Shown: piece after piece, positions 41,812 through 51,700 of the stretch
Layout: the number at the start of each line of letters is the position of its first letter
Position numbering within the stretch: position 1 is the first letter of the stretch
Origin: an uncultured SAR86 cluster bacterium
Lineage (GTDB): Bacteria; Pseudomonadota; Gammaproteobacteria; Magnimaribacterales; AG-339-G14
Assembly: GCA_902632605.1 (NCBI GenBank)
Contig: CACPDB010000003.1
Location: forward strand, 1 to 64,000
Length of the DNA stretch: 64,000 bases
Direction of reading: 5' to 3'
Made by a program: the position numbers and the translations under genes
The notes under the pieces: model-generated
Databases searched by the model: none
What the model saw: only the letters and a program-made list of their open reading frames with translations
Told to the model about the DNA's origin: nothing

Positions 41812-41813
41812 AA

Positions 41814-43088
41814 ATGACTTTAATGAATACAGCTATTTTGGGATTGCAATGGGGCGATGAAGGGAAAGGAAAGATTGTAAATTTTTTAGCAGGTAATTTC
41901 GGCGCTGCTTGTAGATATCAAGGCGGTCATAATGCTGGTCATACACTAATTGTAGATGGAAAAAAAATAGTACTACATTTACTACCCTCGTCAATTTGCC
42001 ATGAAGATTCTTTATCTCTAATCGGAAAAGGCGTGGTGATTTGCTATGACGCTCTTTTTTCAGAAATAGATGAAATTGGCAACATTACTCCTGGCATAAC
42101 TGATAGATTAAAAATTAGCCCTGCTTGTGTTTTGATTCAACCTTACCATCAACTGATAGACCTTTATAAAGAAAAATCTAACAGTCAAAAAACCATAGGC
42201 ACTACTTTAAGGGGCATAGGACCAGCATATGAAGATAAAGTCGCTAGAAGGGCAATAAGAGTTGTTGATACTCTTAATGAGAATCAACTTAAGCCATTGT
42301 TAGAAGAAACTTTGGACTTTTACAATTTTACAATCGAGAAATTCTTTGGCAAAGAAGGTTTGTCTTTGGATAAGCTGATGGATGAAAACCTTGCTTATGG
42401 TGAAAAAGTAAAACCAATGTTGGCTGATGTGTCTATGCTGATAAAAAAAATCAATTCAGAAGAAAAGTCGGTTTTATTTGAAGGGGCTCAGGGAGCTTTG
42501 TTAGATATCGATCAGGGAACCTACCCATTTGTTACTTCAAGCAATTGTTCACCTTCTGGCATAGCAGCTGGGGCAGGCTGTGGACCTCTAGATGTAGAAA
42601 ATATATTAGGAGTGGTGAAAGCATATGTAACCCGAGTTGGAGAAGGACCAATGCCAACCGAAATTTATGATGAGCTTGGAGAATATATTGCAAAAACTGG
42701 AGGTGAGGTTGGCGCAACAACTGGCAGACCAAGAAGGTGCGGTTGGTTTGATGCAGTCCTAATGAAAAGGATTATCCAGACAAATAGTATCTCAGGACTT
42801 TGTCTCACGAAGATTGATGTGTTGGATGGTCTTGAAGAAATAAAAATCTGCAAGGCATATGACAAAGATAATAAAGACTCTGTTTTTGGCGAGTGTATGA
42901 ACCTAGATACAGTAGAACCTATTTATGAAACTCTTTCAGGTTGGCAATCTCCAACAAAAAATATTACCAAATATGATGAATTACCAGAAGAGGCCAAAGA
43001 TTTTGTATCTTATTTGGAAGATATTTGCGAAGTTCCTGTAAAGATAATATCTACTGGACCGGATGACCAAAGCACAATAGTTAGATAA
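41814..43088 (+). CDS. purA: adenylosuccinate synthetase
   Basis: Condenses IMP and aspartate with GTP, the first dedicated step to AMP. The 424-residue protein has the GTP loop GLQWGDEGKGKIVN at about 10-23, QGGHNAGHTL, the IMP segment GTTLRGIGPAYEDKVARR, LFEGAQGALLDIDQGTYPFVTSSN, and VGEGPMPTE with TGRPRRCGWFDAVLMK. Start may be MTLMN at 41814 or the internal Met three codons on. The gene starts 2 bp after hisZ and ends 1 bp from the convergent nusB stop. Confidence 0.97.
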   Translation: MTLMNTAILGLQWGDEGKGKIVNFLAGNFGAACRYQGGHNAGHTLIVDGKKIVLHLLPSSICHEDSLSLIGKGVVICYDALFSEIDEIGNITPGITDRLKISPACVLIQPYHQLIDLYKEKSNSQKTIGTTLRGIGPAYEDKVARRAIRVVDTLNENQLKPLLEETLDFYNFTIEKFFGKEGLSLDKLMDENLAYGEKVKPMLADVSMLIKKINSEEKSVLFEGAQGALLDIDQGTYPFVTSSNCSPSGIAAGAGCGPLDVENILGVVKAYVTRVGEGPMPTEIYDELGEYIAKTGGEVGATTGRPRRCGWFDAVLMKRIIQTNSISGLCLTKIDVLDGLEEIKICKAYDKDNKDSVFGECMNLDTVEPIYETLSGWQSPTKNITKYDELPEEAKDFVSYLEDICEVPVKIISTGPDDQSTIVR

Positions 43089-43089
43089 T

Positions 43090-43488
43090 TTAGCTTTCCT
43101 TAATTGCCTTATCTAAAATAGCATTGACAAATTTATGACTTGAATTTTGTCCAAATTTTTTTGCCAGCTTTATTGCCTCATTGATGATGATTGGCTCATC
43201 CAATTGAGATAAAGAAATTTCATACAAAGCCAAATACAAAATTGATAGCTCGATCTCTCCTATTCTTGAAGAAGGGATGTTCGAAAATTTTTCTATAGTT
43301 TCTGTAAATTCTTTTTTCAAGACTTTTATATCCTTGATGATTTCACTAACTTTGTCTGTATTTAAATTTTTTTGATTTTGTTTTAGTTCTTTTAAAACTT
43401 TTGTATTGGAGTCTCCAGTAATATTCTTTTGATAAAGAGTTTGGATTACCAATTCTCTTGTTTTGGTTGGCGAAGGATTATTTTTCAC
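43090..43488 (-). CDS. nusB: transcription antitermination factor NusB
   Basis: All-helical protein that binds boxA with NusE in rRNA antitermination. The 132-residue protein has TRELVIQTLYQKNITG at the start, IPSSRIGEIELSILYLALYEI in the middle, and the signature PIIINEAIKLAKKFG with SHKFVNAILDKAIK at the end. It overlaps ribH by 11 bp and is the last gene of the riboflavin cluster. thiL and pgpA, which usually follow it, are about 10 kb away on the other strand. Confidence 0.92.
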   Translation of the reverse strand: MKNNPSPTKTRELVIQTLYQKNITGDSNTKVLKELKQNQKNLNTDKVSEIIKDIKVLKKEFTETIEKFSNIPSSRIGEIELSILYLALYEISLSQLDEPIIINEAIKLAKKFGQNSSHKFVNAILDKAIKES

Positions 43489-43936
43489 TTAATTTTTTAA
43501 GAGTATCTAAAACATTAAGGGCAGATATCGCATATTCAGTACCCTTGTAAGCCGCTCTTTCTATTGCTTCAGTTTCATTATTCGTTGTTAGTACACCAAA
43601 AATAATGGGAGTATTTTTGTTTAAAGATGTTTCCAAAACTTTATCGCTGATACTTTGAGAAATAATTTCAAAATGTGGGGTTTCTCCTTTTATTATGCAG
43701 CCCAGTAAAATAATCGCATCAAATCTTTCACAAAGAGATTGTGCTATGAAGGGAAGCTCATAAGCTCCAGGAACAGTAAATGATTTATTTTCTATGTTGG
43801 AGTTATTCAAGGTTGATAGGCAATCTTTAAGCATCGGCTCTATTATTTCTTGATTCCAATAAGTACTCACGACTGCAAGTTTGGTTTGGCTCAAATCTGA
43901 GGTTGGCTTTTTAATGTCAATCTTTGTGGTTTTCAT
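43478..43936 (-). CDS. ribH: 6,7-dimethyl-8-ribityllumazine synthase
   Basis: Penultimate step of riboflavin synthesis, condensing the aminouracil with the butanone phosphate. The 152-residue protein has AVVSTYWNQEIIE, FTVPGAYELPFIAQSL, ILLGCIIKGETPHFEII (the catalytic His in PHFE), PIIFGVLTTNNETEAIERA, and KGTEYAISALNV. It forms an icosahedral or pentameric shell in relatives. It overlaps ribBA by 4 bp and nusB by 11 bp. The enzyme that consumes its product, riboflavin synthase, is not in the cluster. Confidence 0.94.
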   Translation of the reverse strand: MKTTKIDIKKPTSDLSQTKLAVVSTYWNQEIIEPMLKDCLSTLNNSNIENKSFTVPGAYELPFIAQSLCERFDAIILLGCIIKGETPHFEIISQSISDKVLETSLNKNTPIIFGVLTTNNETEAIERAAYKGTEYAISALNVLDTLKKLSEK

Positions 43937-45024
43937 TTGTTAACGTATTCTGTAACTTCTAAATCAAATCCTGACAAAGATGGATATCTAACCTCCGAAC
44001 CCATTAATTTGATTTTTTTTACTCCTAGGTCTCTTAGAATTTGAGAACCGATTCCTATCCTCCTGGGATCATTATTTGGAATAGTTTTCCTTTTCTTTTT
44101 AGAGGCATTTATGTCATGGAACTCATTTTCTTTGTTATTTTCTCCATCAATGAGCAAGATTATTCCTTTGCCTACTTCGTTAATTTTTTTCATTGCATCA
44201 GAGACAGACCACCTTGCACCAAACTCATTAATATTCAACAAGTCATGATAGAAATTACTTTGTTGAACTCTTACTAAAGTTGGGCTGTTTTTAGTAATTT
44301 TTCCCTTTTGCAAAACTAAGTGAGTTTCATCGAAGATTAGATCTTTATACATAATAAGATTGAACTTTCCATATTCAGTTTTGACTACCTTTTTATCAAT
44401 CTTTTCAACAGTTTTTTCATTCAAAATTCTATAATTTATTAGGTCAGCAATGGTTCCGATTTTAAGACCATGTTTTTTACTAAAATCAATCAAGGCTTTT
44501 TTACGTGCCATAGTCCCATCTTCGTTCATTACCTCGCACATTACTGCAGATTCTGTAAATCCTGCTAATCTGCATAAATCCGTACTACCTTCTGTATGAC
44601 CTGTTCTAGATAAGACGCCACCTGGCACCGCTCTTACCGGGAAAACATGACCAGGAGAGACAATATCATTGGCTTTGGCTTTTGCTTTTGAAGCAACAGA
44701 AATCGTCCTAGCCCGATCAGCAGCTGAAATTCCAGTAGTTATCCCAGATGCAGCTTCAATAGAGATTGTAAAGCCTGTGCCATGACCGCTTTTATTATCA
44801 TTTACCATTTGATTCAAATTCAAAGCTTCACATTTGCTTTGGCTCATTGCTAGACAAATCAAACCTCTTGCATGCTTTGCCATAAAATTTATTTTTTCTG
44901 AAGTTACTTTTTCACCAGCAAGAATAAGGTCTCCTTCATTTTCTCGATCTTCATCATCCATTAAAAGAACCATATTGCCTTTTTTTATTTCAGAGATTAG
45001 TTCTTCAGCGCCATTCAAATCCAT
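43933..45024 (-). CDS. ribB: 3,4-dihydroxy-2-butanone-4-phosphate synthase with degenerate GTP cyclohydrolase II-like domain
   Basis: A 363-residue two-domain protein. The N-terminal RibB domain (about 1-200) is intact: [36 protein letters not shown] and [11 protein letters not shown]. The C-terminal part resembles GTP cyclohydrolase II ([30 protein letters not shown]) but lacks the three zinc cysteines of the SECLTGD/RCDCG region, having [12 protein letters not shown] instead. It is therefore the RibBX hybrid type known in Proteobacteria, where only the butanone phosphate synthase is active, and a true ribA is expected elsewhere. It starts 2 bp after ribD. Confidence 0.9.
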   Translation of the reverse strand: MDLNGAEELISEIKKGNMVLLMDDEDRENEGDLILAGEKVTSEKINFMAKHARGLICLAMSQSKCEALNLNQMVNDNKSGHGTGFTISIEAASGITTGISAADRARTISVASKAKAKANDIVSPGHVFPVRAVPGGVLSRTGHTEGSTDLCRLAGFTESAVMCEVMNEDGTMARKKALIDFSKKHGLKIGTIADLINYRILNEKTVEKIDKKVVKTEYGKFNLIMYKDLIFDETHLVLQKGKITKNSPTLVRVQQSNFYHDLLNINEFGARWSVSDAMKKINEVGKGIILLIDGENNKENEFHDINASKKKRKTIPNNDPRRIGIGSQILRDLGVKKIKLMGSEVRYPSLSGFDLEVTEYVNK

Positions 45025-45026
45025 TT

Positions 45027-46130
45027 TTATTTTTTCCGTAAAACTATTTTTTTATCTTTGCCGATATTGATTTCATCAACTATATCGAATTGCTTGCTTT
45101 CAAAAAAGTTTATTTTTTTTTGACCGCCGTAAAAGTATGAAGCTTTATCTTCTAGCCTATCTGGCGAGAGGTAAAAAACATACTCATCAATTAAGTTTTT
45201 GTCTCCAAAACTTCCTAATAATGCCGGACCTGATTCGATCAAAATATTATTTATATTTTCCTTTGAGAGTCTCTCAATGAAGTTAACCGGGTCTATATGA
45301 CTTTTATTTGAACTACACTTCATTATAGAAATATCTTTAAGGTTATTAGAAAATTTAGGCAACTTTTTTTTGGTAGTTACAACTACTTTCTTACCTGGCA
45401 AATGGAAGAAAGGAGCAGTCCAATCCAGGGAGAGATCTTTTGAAAAAACATATCTACTAGGCTGAATAAATTTTTTGTTGGATACAATTTTTTTTTGTCT
45501 AACATTCAAGGAGGGCTTATCAGCGTTTATGGTTCCAGCTCCTGTTACAATAATATCTGCCTCAGCTCTTAAAAACTGAACATCTTTTCTAGCTTGTTCT
45601 CCAGTTATCCATTTTCTTCTGCCCGATACAAAAACAGACTTCTGATCGCTAGACATTGCTATTTTTGCCCTTACTAAAGGTTTCTTGAGTTTTGCTTTAT
45701 GAAAAAAAGCTCTGTTTAAAGATAGGCAATCTTCATGATTTAAATTTTCAACTTCATAACCAGCTTGTTCGAGAATGTTCAATCCACTTTGGGTTGGATC
45801 TTCGCATCCAACAATTATTTTTTTGAAGTTGTATTTTTTAAGTTCGTTTACGCAGGCACCCGTTTTACCTTTTTTGCTGCACGGCTCAAGAGAGATGTAA
45901 ATCTTACTTCCAGAAAGCTTGGAGAGATAAGAAGTTTTGTATTTTCTTTTGACATCATTGATAGCATTTATTTCAGCATGAGAGCCGCCAAAGCTTTCAT
46001 AAAAACCCTGACCAATTATTTTGTTATTTTTGACTATTACGCAGCCAACGTTAACTCCCGGCTTCGTATTGTATTTTCCCTTTAAGGCGAGAGCGACAGT
46101 TTTAGAAATAAAGTGAAAGTCATTCATCAC
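45027..46130 (-). CDS. ribD: bifunctional diaminohydroxyphosphoribosylaminopyrimidine deaminase/reductase
   Basis: Second and third steps of riboflavin synthesis. The 367-residue protein has an N-terminal cytidine-deaminase-like domain with zinc-binding HAEINA at about residues 50-55 and SLEPCSKKGKTGAC (His is usual after PCS, here Lys). A RibD_C reductase domain follows, with VRAKIAMSSDQK, GAGTINADKPSLNVR and LIESGPALLGSF. It overlaps nrdR by 11 bp and is followed after 2 bp by ribBA. The place between them, often held by riboflavin synthase, is empty. Confidence 0.93.
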   Translation of the reverse strand: MMNDFHFISKTVALALKGKYNTKPGVNVGCVIVKNNKIIGQGFYESFGGSHAEINAINDVKRKYKTSYLSKLSGSKIYISLEPCSKKGKTGACVNELKKYNFKKIIVGCEDPTQSGLNILEQAGYEVENLNHEDCLSLNRAFFHKAKLKKPLVRAKIAMSSDQKSVFVSGRRKWITGEQARKDVQFLRAEADIIVTGAGTINADKPSLNVRQKKIVSNKKFIQPSRYVFSKDLSLDWTAPFFHLPGKKVVVTTKKKLPKFSNNLKDISIMKCSSNKSHIDPVNFIERLSKENINNILIESGPALLGSFGDKNLIDEYVFYLSPDRLEDKASYFYGGQKKINFFESKQFDIVDEINIGKDKKIVLRKK

Positions 46131-46572
46131 TCAATTTTTTTACTTCTTCGCTAAATTCATTAGGATCTTGAAAGCTTCTATAAACCGAGGCAAATCTTAC
46201 GAAAGCAACTTCATCCAATACTTTCAAATGTCGCATTACTGCCTCTCCAACTTGTTTGGACTCAATTTCTCTTTCTCCTAAATCTCTTATTTCTTTTTTT
46301 ATGGTCTCTATCAAGGTTTGGAACTGCTCATCACTAACAGGGCGTTTTTCCAGAGACCTGGCAATACCCTCTCTAATTTTCGTTTCATCAAAAGGAACTC
46401 TAGATTTATCCTGCTTGATGATCTTGGGCATTACAAGCTCACCGACTTCAAAGGTAGTCCATCTTTCTCCGCATTTTAGACACTCCCGCCTTCTCCTTAT
46501 TTCACTACCTTCAGTAACTAGGCGTGAGTCAATCACCTTGCTTTCTTCAAAGGTGCAGTAAGGACAATGCAT
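46120..46572 (-). CDS. nrdR: transcriptional repressor NrdR
   Basis: Zinc-ribbon and ATP-cone repressor of ribonucleotide reductase genes. The 150-residue protein has cysteines at 3 and 6 (MHCPYC) and 31 and 34 (CLKCGERW), the arginine-rich SEIRRRRE, and an ATP-cone (PKIIKQDKSRVPFDETKI). It lies 3 bp after glyA and overlaps ribD by 11 bp, the usual glyA-nrdR-ribD order. Its own targets (nrd genes) are not in this window. Confidence 0.96.
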   Translation of the reverse strand: MHCPYCTFEESKVIDSRLVTEGSEIRRRRECLKCGERWTTFEVGELVMPKIIKQDKSRVPFDETKIREGIARSLEKRPVSDEQFQTLIETIKKEIRDLGEREIESKQVGEAVMRHLKVLDEVAFVRFASVYRSFQDPNEFSEEVKKLSDE

Positions 46573-46575
46573 TAT

Positions 46576-47832
46576 TTATTGAGAGTAGACGGGAAAGTTA
46601 CTACAAAGATCTTTAACTTCATCTTTAATTTCAGAAATTATATTTTTGTCATTAAGATTTTTAATGATCTTTGTGATCCAATCAGCTACCTGGGAAACTT
46701 CATCTTCTTTAAAACCTCTTCTGGTGACAGCAGGAGTGCCAACTCTGATTCCTGATGTTACGAAGGGGGATTTTGGGTCATTGGGAACAGAATTTTTATT
46801 CACCGTAATAAATGCCTCTCCAAGAGCAGCCTCTAGTTCCTTTCCGGTGACTTCGTTCTTAATTAAGTTTACTAAAAACATGTGATTTGAAGTTCCATTA
46901 GAGACTATATCGATATCATTTGCCATAAATCTTTCACTCATTTTTTTTGCGTTTGAAAGTATTTGCTGTTGATAGGTTTTGAAATCATCTTCCATAGCTT
47001 CTTTAAAACAAACTGCTTTAGCAGCTATTACATGCATTAGGGGACCTCCTTGAGAACCAGGAAATAAAGCTGAATTGAGTTTTTTATGTAAATCCTCATT
47101 TGGTCCTGCAAGAATTAAACCGCCTCTTGGACCAACTAAAGTTTTATGCGTGGTGGTTGTGACAACATCTGCATGAGGAAACGGGTTAGGGTATAGACCG
47201 GCAGCAACAAGACCTGAAACATGGGAAATATCTGCCAATAAATAAGCATCAATTGATTTAGCTATTTCTTTAAATTTAGCCCAATCTAGAATTCCTGAAA
47301 AAGCAGAGAACCCACAAATGATTAATTTTGGCTTGTGTTCTTTAGCTAAAGCTTCCACTTGTGCATAGTCTATGTCTCCAGTTTCTGGATCGATACCATA
47401 ACTGTAAGACTCATAAATCTTTCCAGAAAAATTTACTTTTGAGCCATGAGTTAGATGCCCGCCATGATCGAGACTCATACCTAAAATTTTATCTCCCGCA
47501 TTTAAGAGAGCCAAAAAAACTGCAGCATTTGCACTAGCCCCAGAATGCGGTTGAACATTGGCAAAGTCAGCTTTGAATAATTCTTTAGCACGATCTATCG
47601 CGAGTTGTTCGGCAATATCGACAAATTCACAACCGCCGTAATATCTCTTTCCGGGATAACCTTCGGCATATTTATTCGTAAGTATGGAACCTTGAGCTTC
47701 CAAGATTCTAGGCGAGGCATAGTTTTCAGATGCTATGAGCTCAATATGTTGTTCCTGTCTAACGCGCTCTTTTTCTAGTGCCTGCCAGAGATCGTCATCA
47801 AAGGATTTTATAGATAAATTATTTCCGTACAT
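46576..47832 (-). CDS. glyA: serine hydroxymethyltransferase
   Basis: PLP enzyme converting serine and tetrahydrofolate to glycine and methylene-tetrahydrofolate, which also feeds the panB reaction. The 418-residue protein has [20 protein letters not shown], the [16 protein letters not shown] segment, [26 protein letters not shown] and the PLP lysine in [15 protein letters not shown]. It leads the minus-strand run glyA-nrdR-ribD-ribBA-ribH-nusB, and 47 bp separate its start from the nth stop. Confidence 0.97.
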   Translation of the reverse strand: MYGNNLSIKSFDDDLWQALEKERVRQEQHIELIASENYASPRILEAQGSILTNKYAEGYPGKRYYGGCEFVDIAEQLAIDRAKELFKADFANVQPHSGASANAAVFLALLNAGDKILGMSLDHGGHLTHGSKVNFSGKIYESYSYGIDPETGDIDYAQVEALAKEHKPKLIICGFSAFSGILDWAKFKEIAKSIDAYLLADISHVSGLVAAGLYPNPFPHADVVTTTTHKTLVGPRGGLILAGPNEDLHKKLNSALFPGSQGGPLMHVIAAKAVCFKEAMEDDFKTYQQQILSNAKKMSERFMANDIDIVSNGTSNHMFLVNLIKNEVTGKELEAALGEAFITVNKNSVPNDPKSPFVTSGIRVGTPAVTRRGFKEDEVSQVADWITKIIKNLNDKNIISEIKDEVKDLCSNFPVYSQ

Positions 47833-47879
47833 AGATTTGAGAAATTAAAAACAAAATTATACTCCTCATCTCAATAATT

Positions 47880-48533
47880 TTAAGCTTTAAGAGTTTTAAT
47901 TTTACTTTTTCTATTAGGATATAAACTTTTGCACATAAAGCATATTGTGCCATCACATCCTCGAGCAGTGCAGAAAGTCCGTCCATAAAAAATAATTTGC
48001 AAATGCAAGTCTCGCCAATTCATTTCATCAAATATTTCTTTCAAATCTTCTTCTGTTTTTTTAACAGATTTTCCATTGGTCAGTCCCCAACGCTGAGCAA
48101 GGCGATGAATGTGAGTGTCCACAGGGAAAGCAGGTTTTTTAAAATATTCACTTACTACAACAGAGGCAGTTTTATGACCAACCCCAGGTAACTTTTCAAG
48201 ATCAGCCAAATCTTTAGGCACTCTGCCGGCGTATTCATTTATGAGTATTTCCGATGTAGCAATAATTGCTTTGGCTTTTTTTGGAGCCAGACCGCAGGTT
48301 TTTATTAAATCGTAAACTTTTTCTTCCCCTAGCTTCAGCATGCTTTCCGCAGAGGAGGCAAGTTTGAAAAGCTCTTTGGTAACTATATTGACTCTTTTAT
48401 CAGTCGTTTGAGCACTTAAAAGGACAGCTATAAGTAATGTAAAAGCATTTTTATGATTTAGAGGAGCTTTTGGGTTGGGAAAAAGTTCATTGAGTTTTTT
48501 TTCAATAAATAAAGCTCTTTCTTTTTTATTCAT
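47880..48533 (-). CDS. nth: endonuclease III
   Basis: DNA glycosylase/AP lyase that removes oxidised pyrimidines. The 217-residue protein has the helix-hairpin-helix LPGVGHKTASVV with the catalytic Lys, and the catalytic Asp in VDTHIHRLAQRWGL. The C-terminal iron-sulfur cysteines are spaced C-x4-C-x4-C-x2-C (FCTARGCDGTICFMC), shorter than the classical C-x6-C-x2-C-x5-C of E. coli, so the cluster loop is a variant. It has a short basic tail. It is in the same direction as glyA but 47 bp upstream, and its neighbour on the other side is the divergent receptor gene. Confidence 0.92.
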   Translation of the reverse strand: MNKKERALFIEKKLNELFPNPKAPLNHKNAFTLLIAVLLSAQTTDKRVNIVTKELFKLASSAESMLKLGEEKVYDLIKTCGLAPKKAKAIIATSEILINEYAGRVPKDLADLEKLPGVGHKTASVVVSEYFKKPAFPVDTHIHRLAQRWGLTNGKSVKKTEEDLKEIFDEMNWRDLHLQIIFYGRTFCTARGCDGTICFMCKSLYPNRKSKIKTLKA

Positions 48534-48605
48534 GGTCTCAATTATTTTGATTTATAACTATTTTAGCGAGTTTTCTTCAACGGAGATTTTTTTCTTTCTA
48601 AGGAC

Positions 48606-48633
48606 TTGCAGTACTTGCAAAATTAGGTATTAT
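48606..48633 (+). promoter_or_regulatory. probable promoter of the TonB-dependent receptor gene
   Basis: TTGCAG (48606-48611), a 16-bp spacer, and TATTAT (48628-48633). The predicted start leaves a leader of about 115 nt. That leader holds an inverted repeat, AAGCGAA at 48667-48673 and TTCGCTT at 48692-48698, which could regulate or stabilise the mRNA. No other feature is seen in 48534-48754. Confidence 0.5.
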
Positions 48634-48739
48634 CGATTGCTATAGGGGGAGAATCCTTAAGCATATAAGCGAAAGTTATTAAAATTTTCCGTTCGCTTTA
48701 AGATTTGGAATTCTTCACATTAAATACTTTTAACTCATT

Positions 48740-48748
48740 AGGGGAGGA
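48740..48748 (+). promoter_or_regulatory. strong ribosome binding site of the receptor gene
   Basis: AGGGGAGGA ends 6 bp before the ATG at 48755. It is the clearest Shine-Dalgarno sequence in the window, where most genes have weak ones, and suggests high expression of the receptor. Confidence 0.6.
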
Positions 48749-48754
48749 TTCTAA

Positions 48755-51700
48755 ATGAGTAAATTCTTAAAAATTAGCTTGGCTACAGCTGCAACAGCTT
48801 TGTTGTCTGTTTCTGCATTTGCTCAAGCGACTATTGAGGAAGTAATTGTTACAGCACAAAGAACTGAGCAAAGTTTGCAAGATGTTCCAATTGCGGTATC
48901 GGCTTTTACTGATGAAATTTTAAGCGAACGTCAAATTGAGTTCGCTAGTGATATTCAACTTCAAGTGCCAGGACTAAGTTATTCTGCCAATGCATTTAGT
49001 GGCGGTGGATTCGCTATTCGTGGTGTATCGAACTTTGCTACAGCAGCAAGTGCAGATGCCGGGGTTGAATTACATGTTAATGGTATGCCTGTAGGCGCTA
49101 CTTCTACTAATGAACAAGGCTTCTTAGACTTGGCTCGAATTGAGGTTTTACGTGGACCTCAGGGTACATTATTTGGAAGAAACTCTACTGGTGGTGTTGT
49201 TAACTTAATTACAGCTAGACCTGACTTAGATGCTTTTGAAGGAAATGTAAAAATTCAAGCCGGTTCTGATAACTACCAAAATCTTGAAATGATGTTGAAT
49301 ATTCCAATATCCGATGAATTGGGTATGAGAATTGCTTATACAAATTTCGAGAAAGATGGAGTTACAAAAAACTTATACTCTTTAGCAAGCGGTGAATTTG
49401 ATGACAGAGGATCCTATCAATGGCGAGCTACTTTTCAGTGGGAACCAAGAGATTCTTCAACGCTGACTTTAATCCACAATGCCTTTGATGAGGAATCAAA
49501 CAGATCTCAGATTAATGGAGTATTCTGTGATACTGGTGCTAACTTAGTTCAAGGTTGTGTAATGGGTGGTAAACAAACGTTTAATCCTATCCACCCTATG
49601 TCTAACGGATCTACTCTCCCTGGTCTTTTAGGTGGAACTTTAGGATTTTACGTACCGAGCACTTTAACTAACGGTACTGCCGGTGGAACTGCTACTTATG
49701 CACCTACAGGTCTTCCACAAGATACAGGAACTGTTCCTCAGGAATTTTTCCAAGCCAATGCATGGGCAGCTCCAAGACATTCGGCTCAAGAATCTAACTC
49801 GCAACTTATTTTTGAAGAAGACTTTGATAACGGATCGCTTACATTCACATACAACAACAAAAGAAGACAGTTTTATCGTGATACCTCTTCTCTATCCAGT
49901 GAAGGAAGTGGTGTGAGATGGAGTGCTGCGGTTCAAGCTTTACCAATTTACTCAACTACTCAAGGAAACGAAGGTTTGCCTTTGGGTTTCAGTAATTCCG
50001 AAATTTCACCTCAATGTGCTATTGCGGAATTTAAAGCAGGTATTTTCTGTCCAAATGGAGAAGGTGTAAGGGGTAATCACATCTTACCGGTTTCTGGTGA
50101 TGCTTCGAAACAGGATGCTAAAGGATCCGTATACGAAATTAAGTATGTATCCGATTTAGATGGCATGTTTAACTTCTTGGTTGGTGGTATCAACATATCT
50201 CAAGATACTTTTTCTTTCTACGATGTTTATGCATCAGGTATTACTTTAAATGCACTTAGTTTGCCTTCTGCAATTTCTACATCAACAAGACAAACCTTTA
50301 GAGGGTTGATTACATGTGCTTCTTTAGGAGCTACTAATTGTGCTTCTACTTTAGGACTTGATGCAACTACGGCAACTGTTACCGCAGCTACTGGTAATGC
50401 AGTTTTAGCAACAATGGCGCCTGCAGTTGCTGCTTACGCTGCTGCTGGAATCAATACTACTGCTGCAGCTGTTGCTCACGATATGGTTTCAAGAATTGAT
50501 GGGTTATATACTGAGTTTTTCCATAACACTACGGAATCATATAAGTTAGACTCATCAGCGATTTTTACTGAGTTTTATTTTGATGTTGCAGATAATCACA
50601 AATTAACTGCAGGTTTGAGATACAACGAAGATACCAAATCGGTATCGGTGAACTCTACTTTTTATAAAGTACCTTTGCTTTCCGCATGGTCTACAGCCTC
50701 TGCTAATGCTTGTGGTATTCAAGCTAACGGTACTCCAGGGTCTTACAATATGACTACTGGCGTAGAGAACATTGCACAATGTTTCACTTCCAATGGAATT
50801 TCACTTCCTGATGGAAAACAAGCCAACACGAAAGGTCAGACTGTAGGTCAAATTCCTACTGCTACTGGACTTGGAAACACCAATGGTTCACAAATTTTTG
50901 GAACTTTGCCAGCAAACAATGCTGACTACACATCATTTGGTGTCAGCCCAATTAAAGACTTCAACGAAACTACAGGTCGTTTAGTTTGGGATTGGCAGAT
51001 CAATGACGATACGCTTTTCTATGCAAGTTATTCAAAAGGATTTAAAGGAGGTGGATTTAACCCGCCATTTAACGCGGCGCAATTCCCGAATACTCCTTTT
51101 GCTTTTGAAAGCACAAGTGTGGATGCTATAGAATTTGGGGTGAAAGCTTCTGTTCCTGAAGAAGGAATCGTTGCCAACGCTTCAATTTATTACTACGACT
51201 TTACTAATTATCACATTGGGGTAATTAGAAACGAGACTGCGATTAACACAGGTATGCCTTTGGAAACTATGGGTGCTGAGCTAGAGTTTTACTTAGCTCC
51301 ACCAAGTCTTCCTGGCTTATCGTTTAACATGATGTTCAGTTACCAAACTTCTGAAGTTGGTAACTTCTCCATGATTAATCCGCATGATTTAGGTGGTCAC
51401 TATCGTAAGCAAGCTTCCACTGGAAGCATGGACGGTTACACAGACTGGCATGTCGCGAAAAATCAAACTGCAAACTCGTTCTTGTTGAACAAAGATGCTT
51501 TTGGTTACATGTACGGAAGAATTCTTGATGTACAGTTAACTCAAGGCGCCGCAGTCGCAGCGTCTGCCGCTGGTGGTGGAAATGCTGCTGCACAAGCGAC
51601 AGCTGGTGCTAATGCTATCGCTGGTATTAGAGCTGCCAACGAGATTGCATTTGCTTTAACTTGTGATGCAGTCGGTGATTGTGGTAGCGGAAAAACCGCA

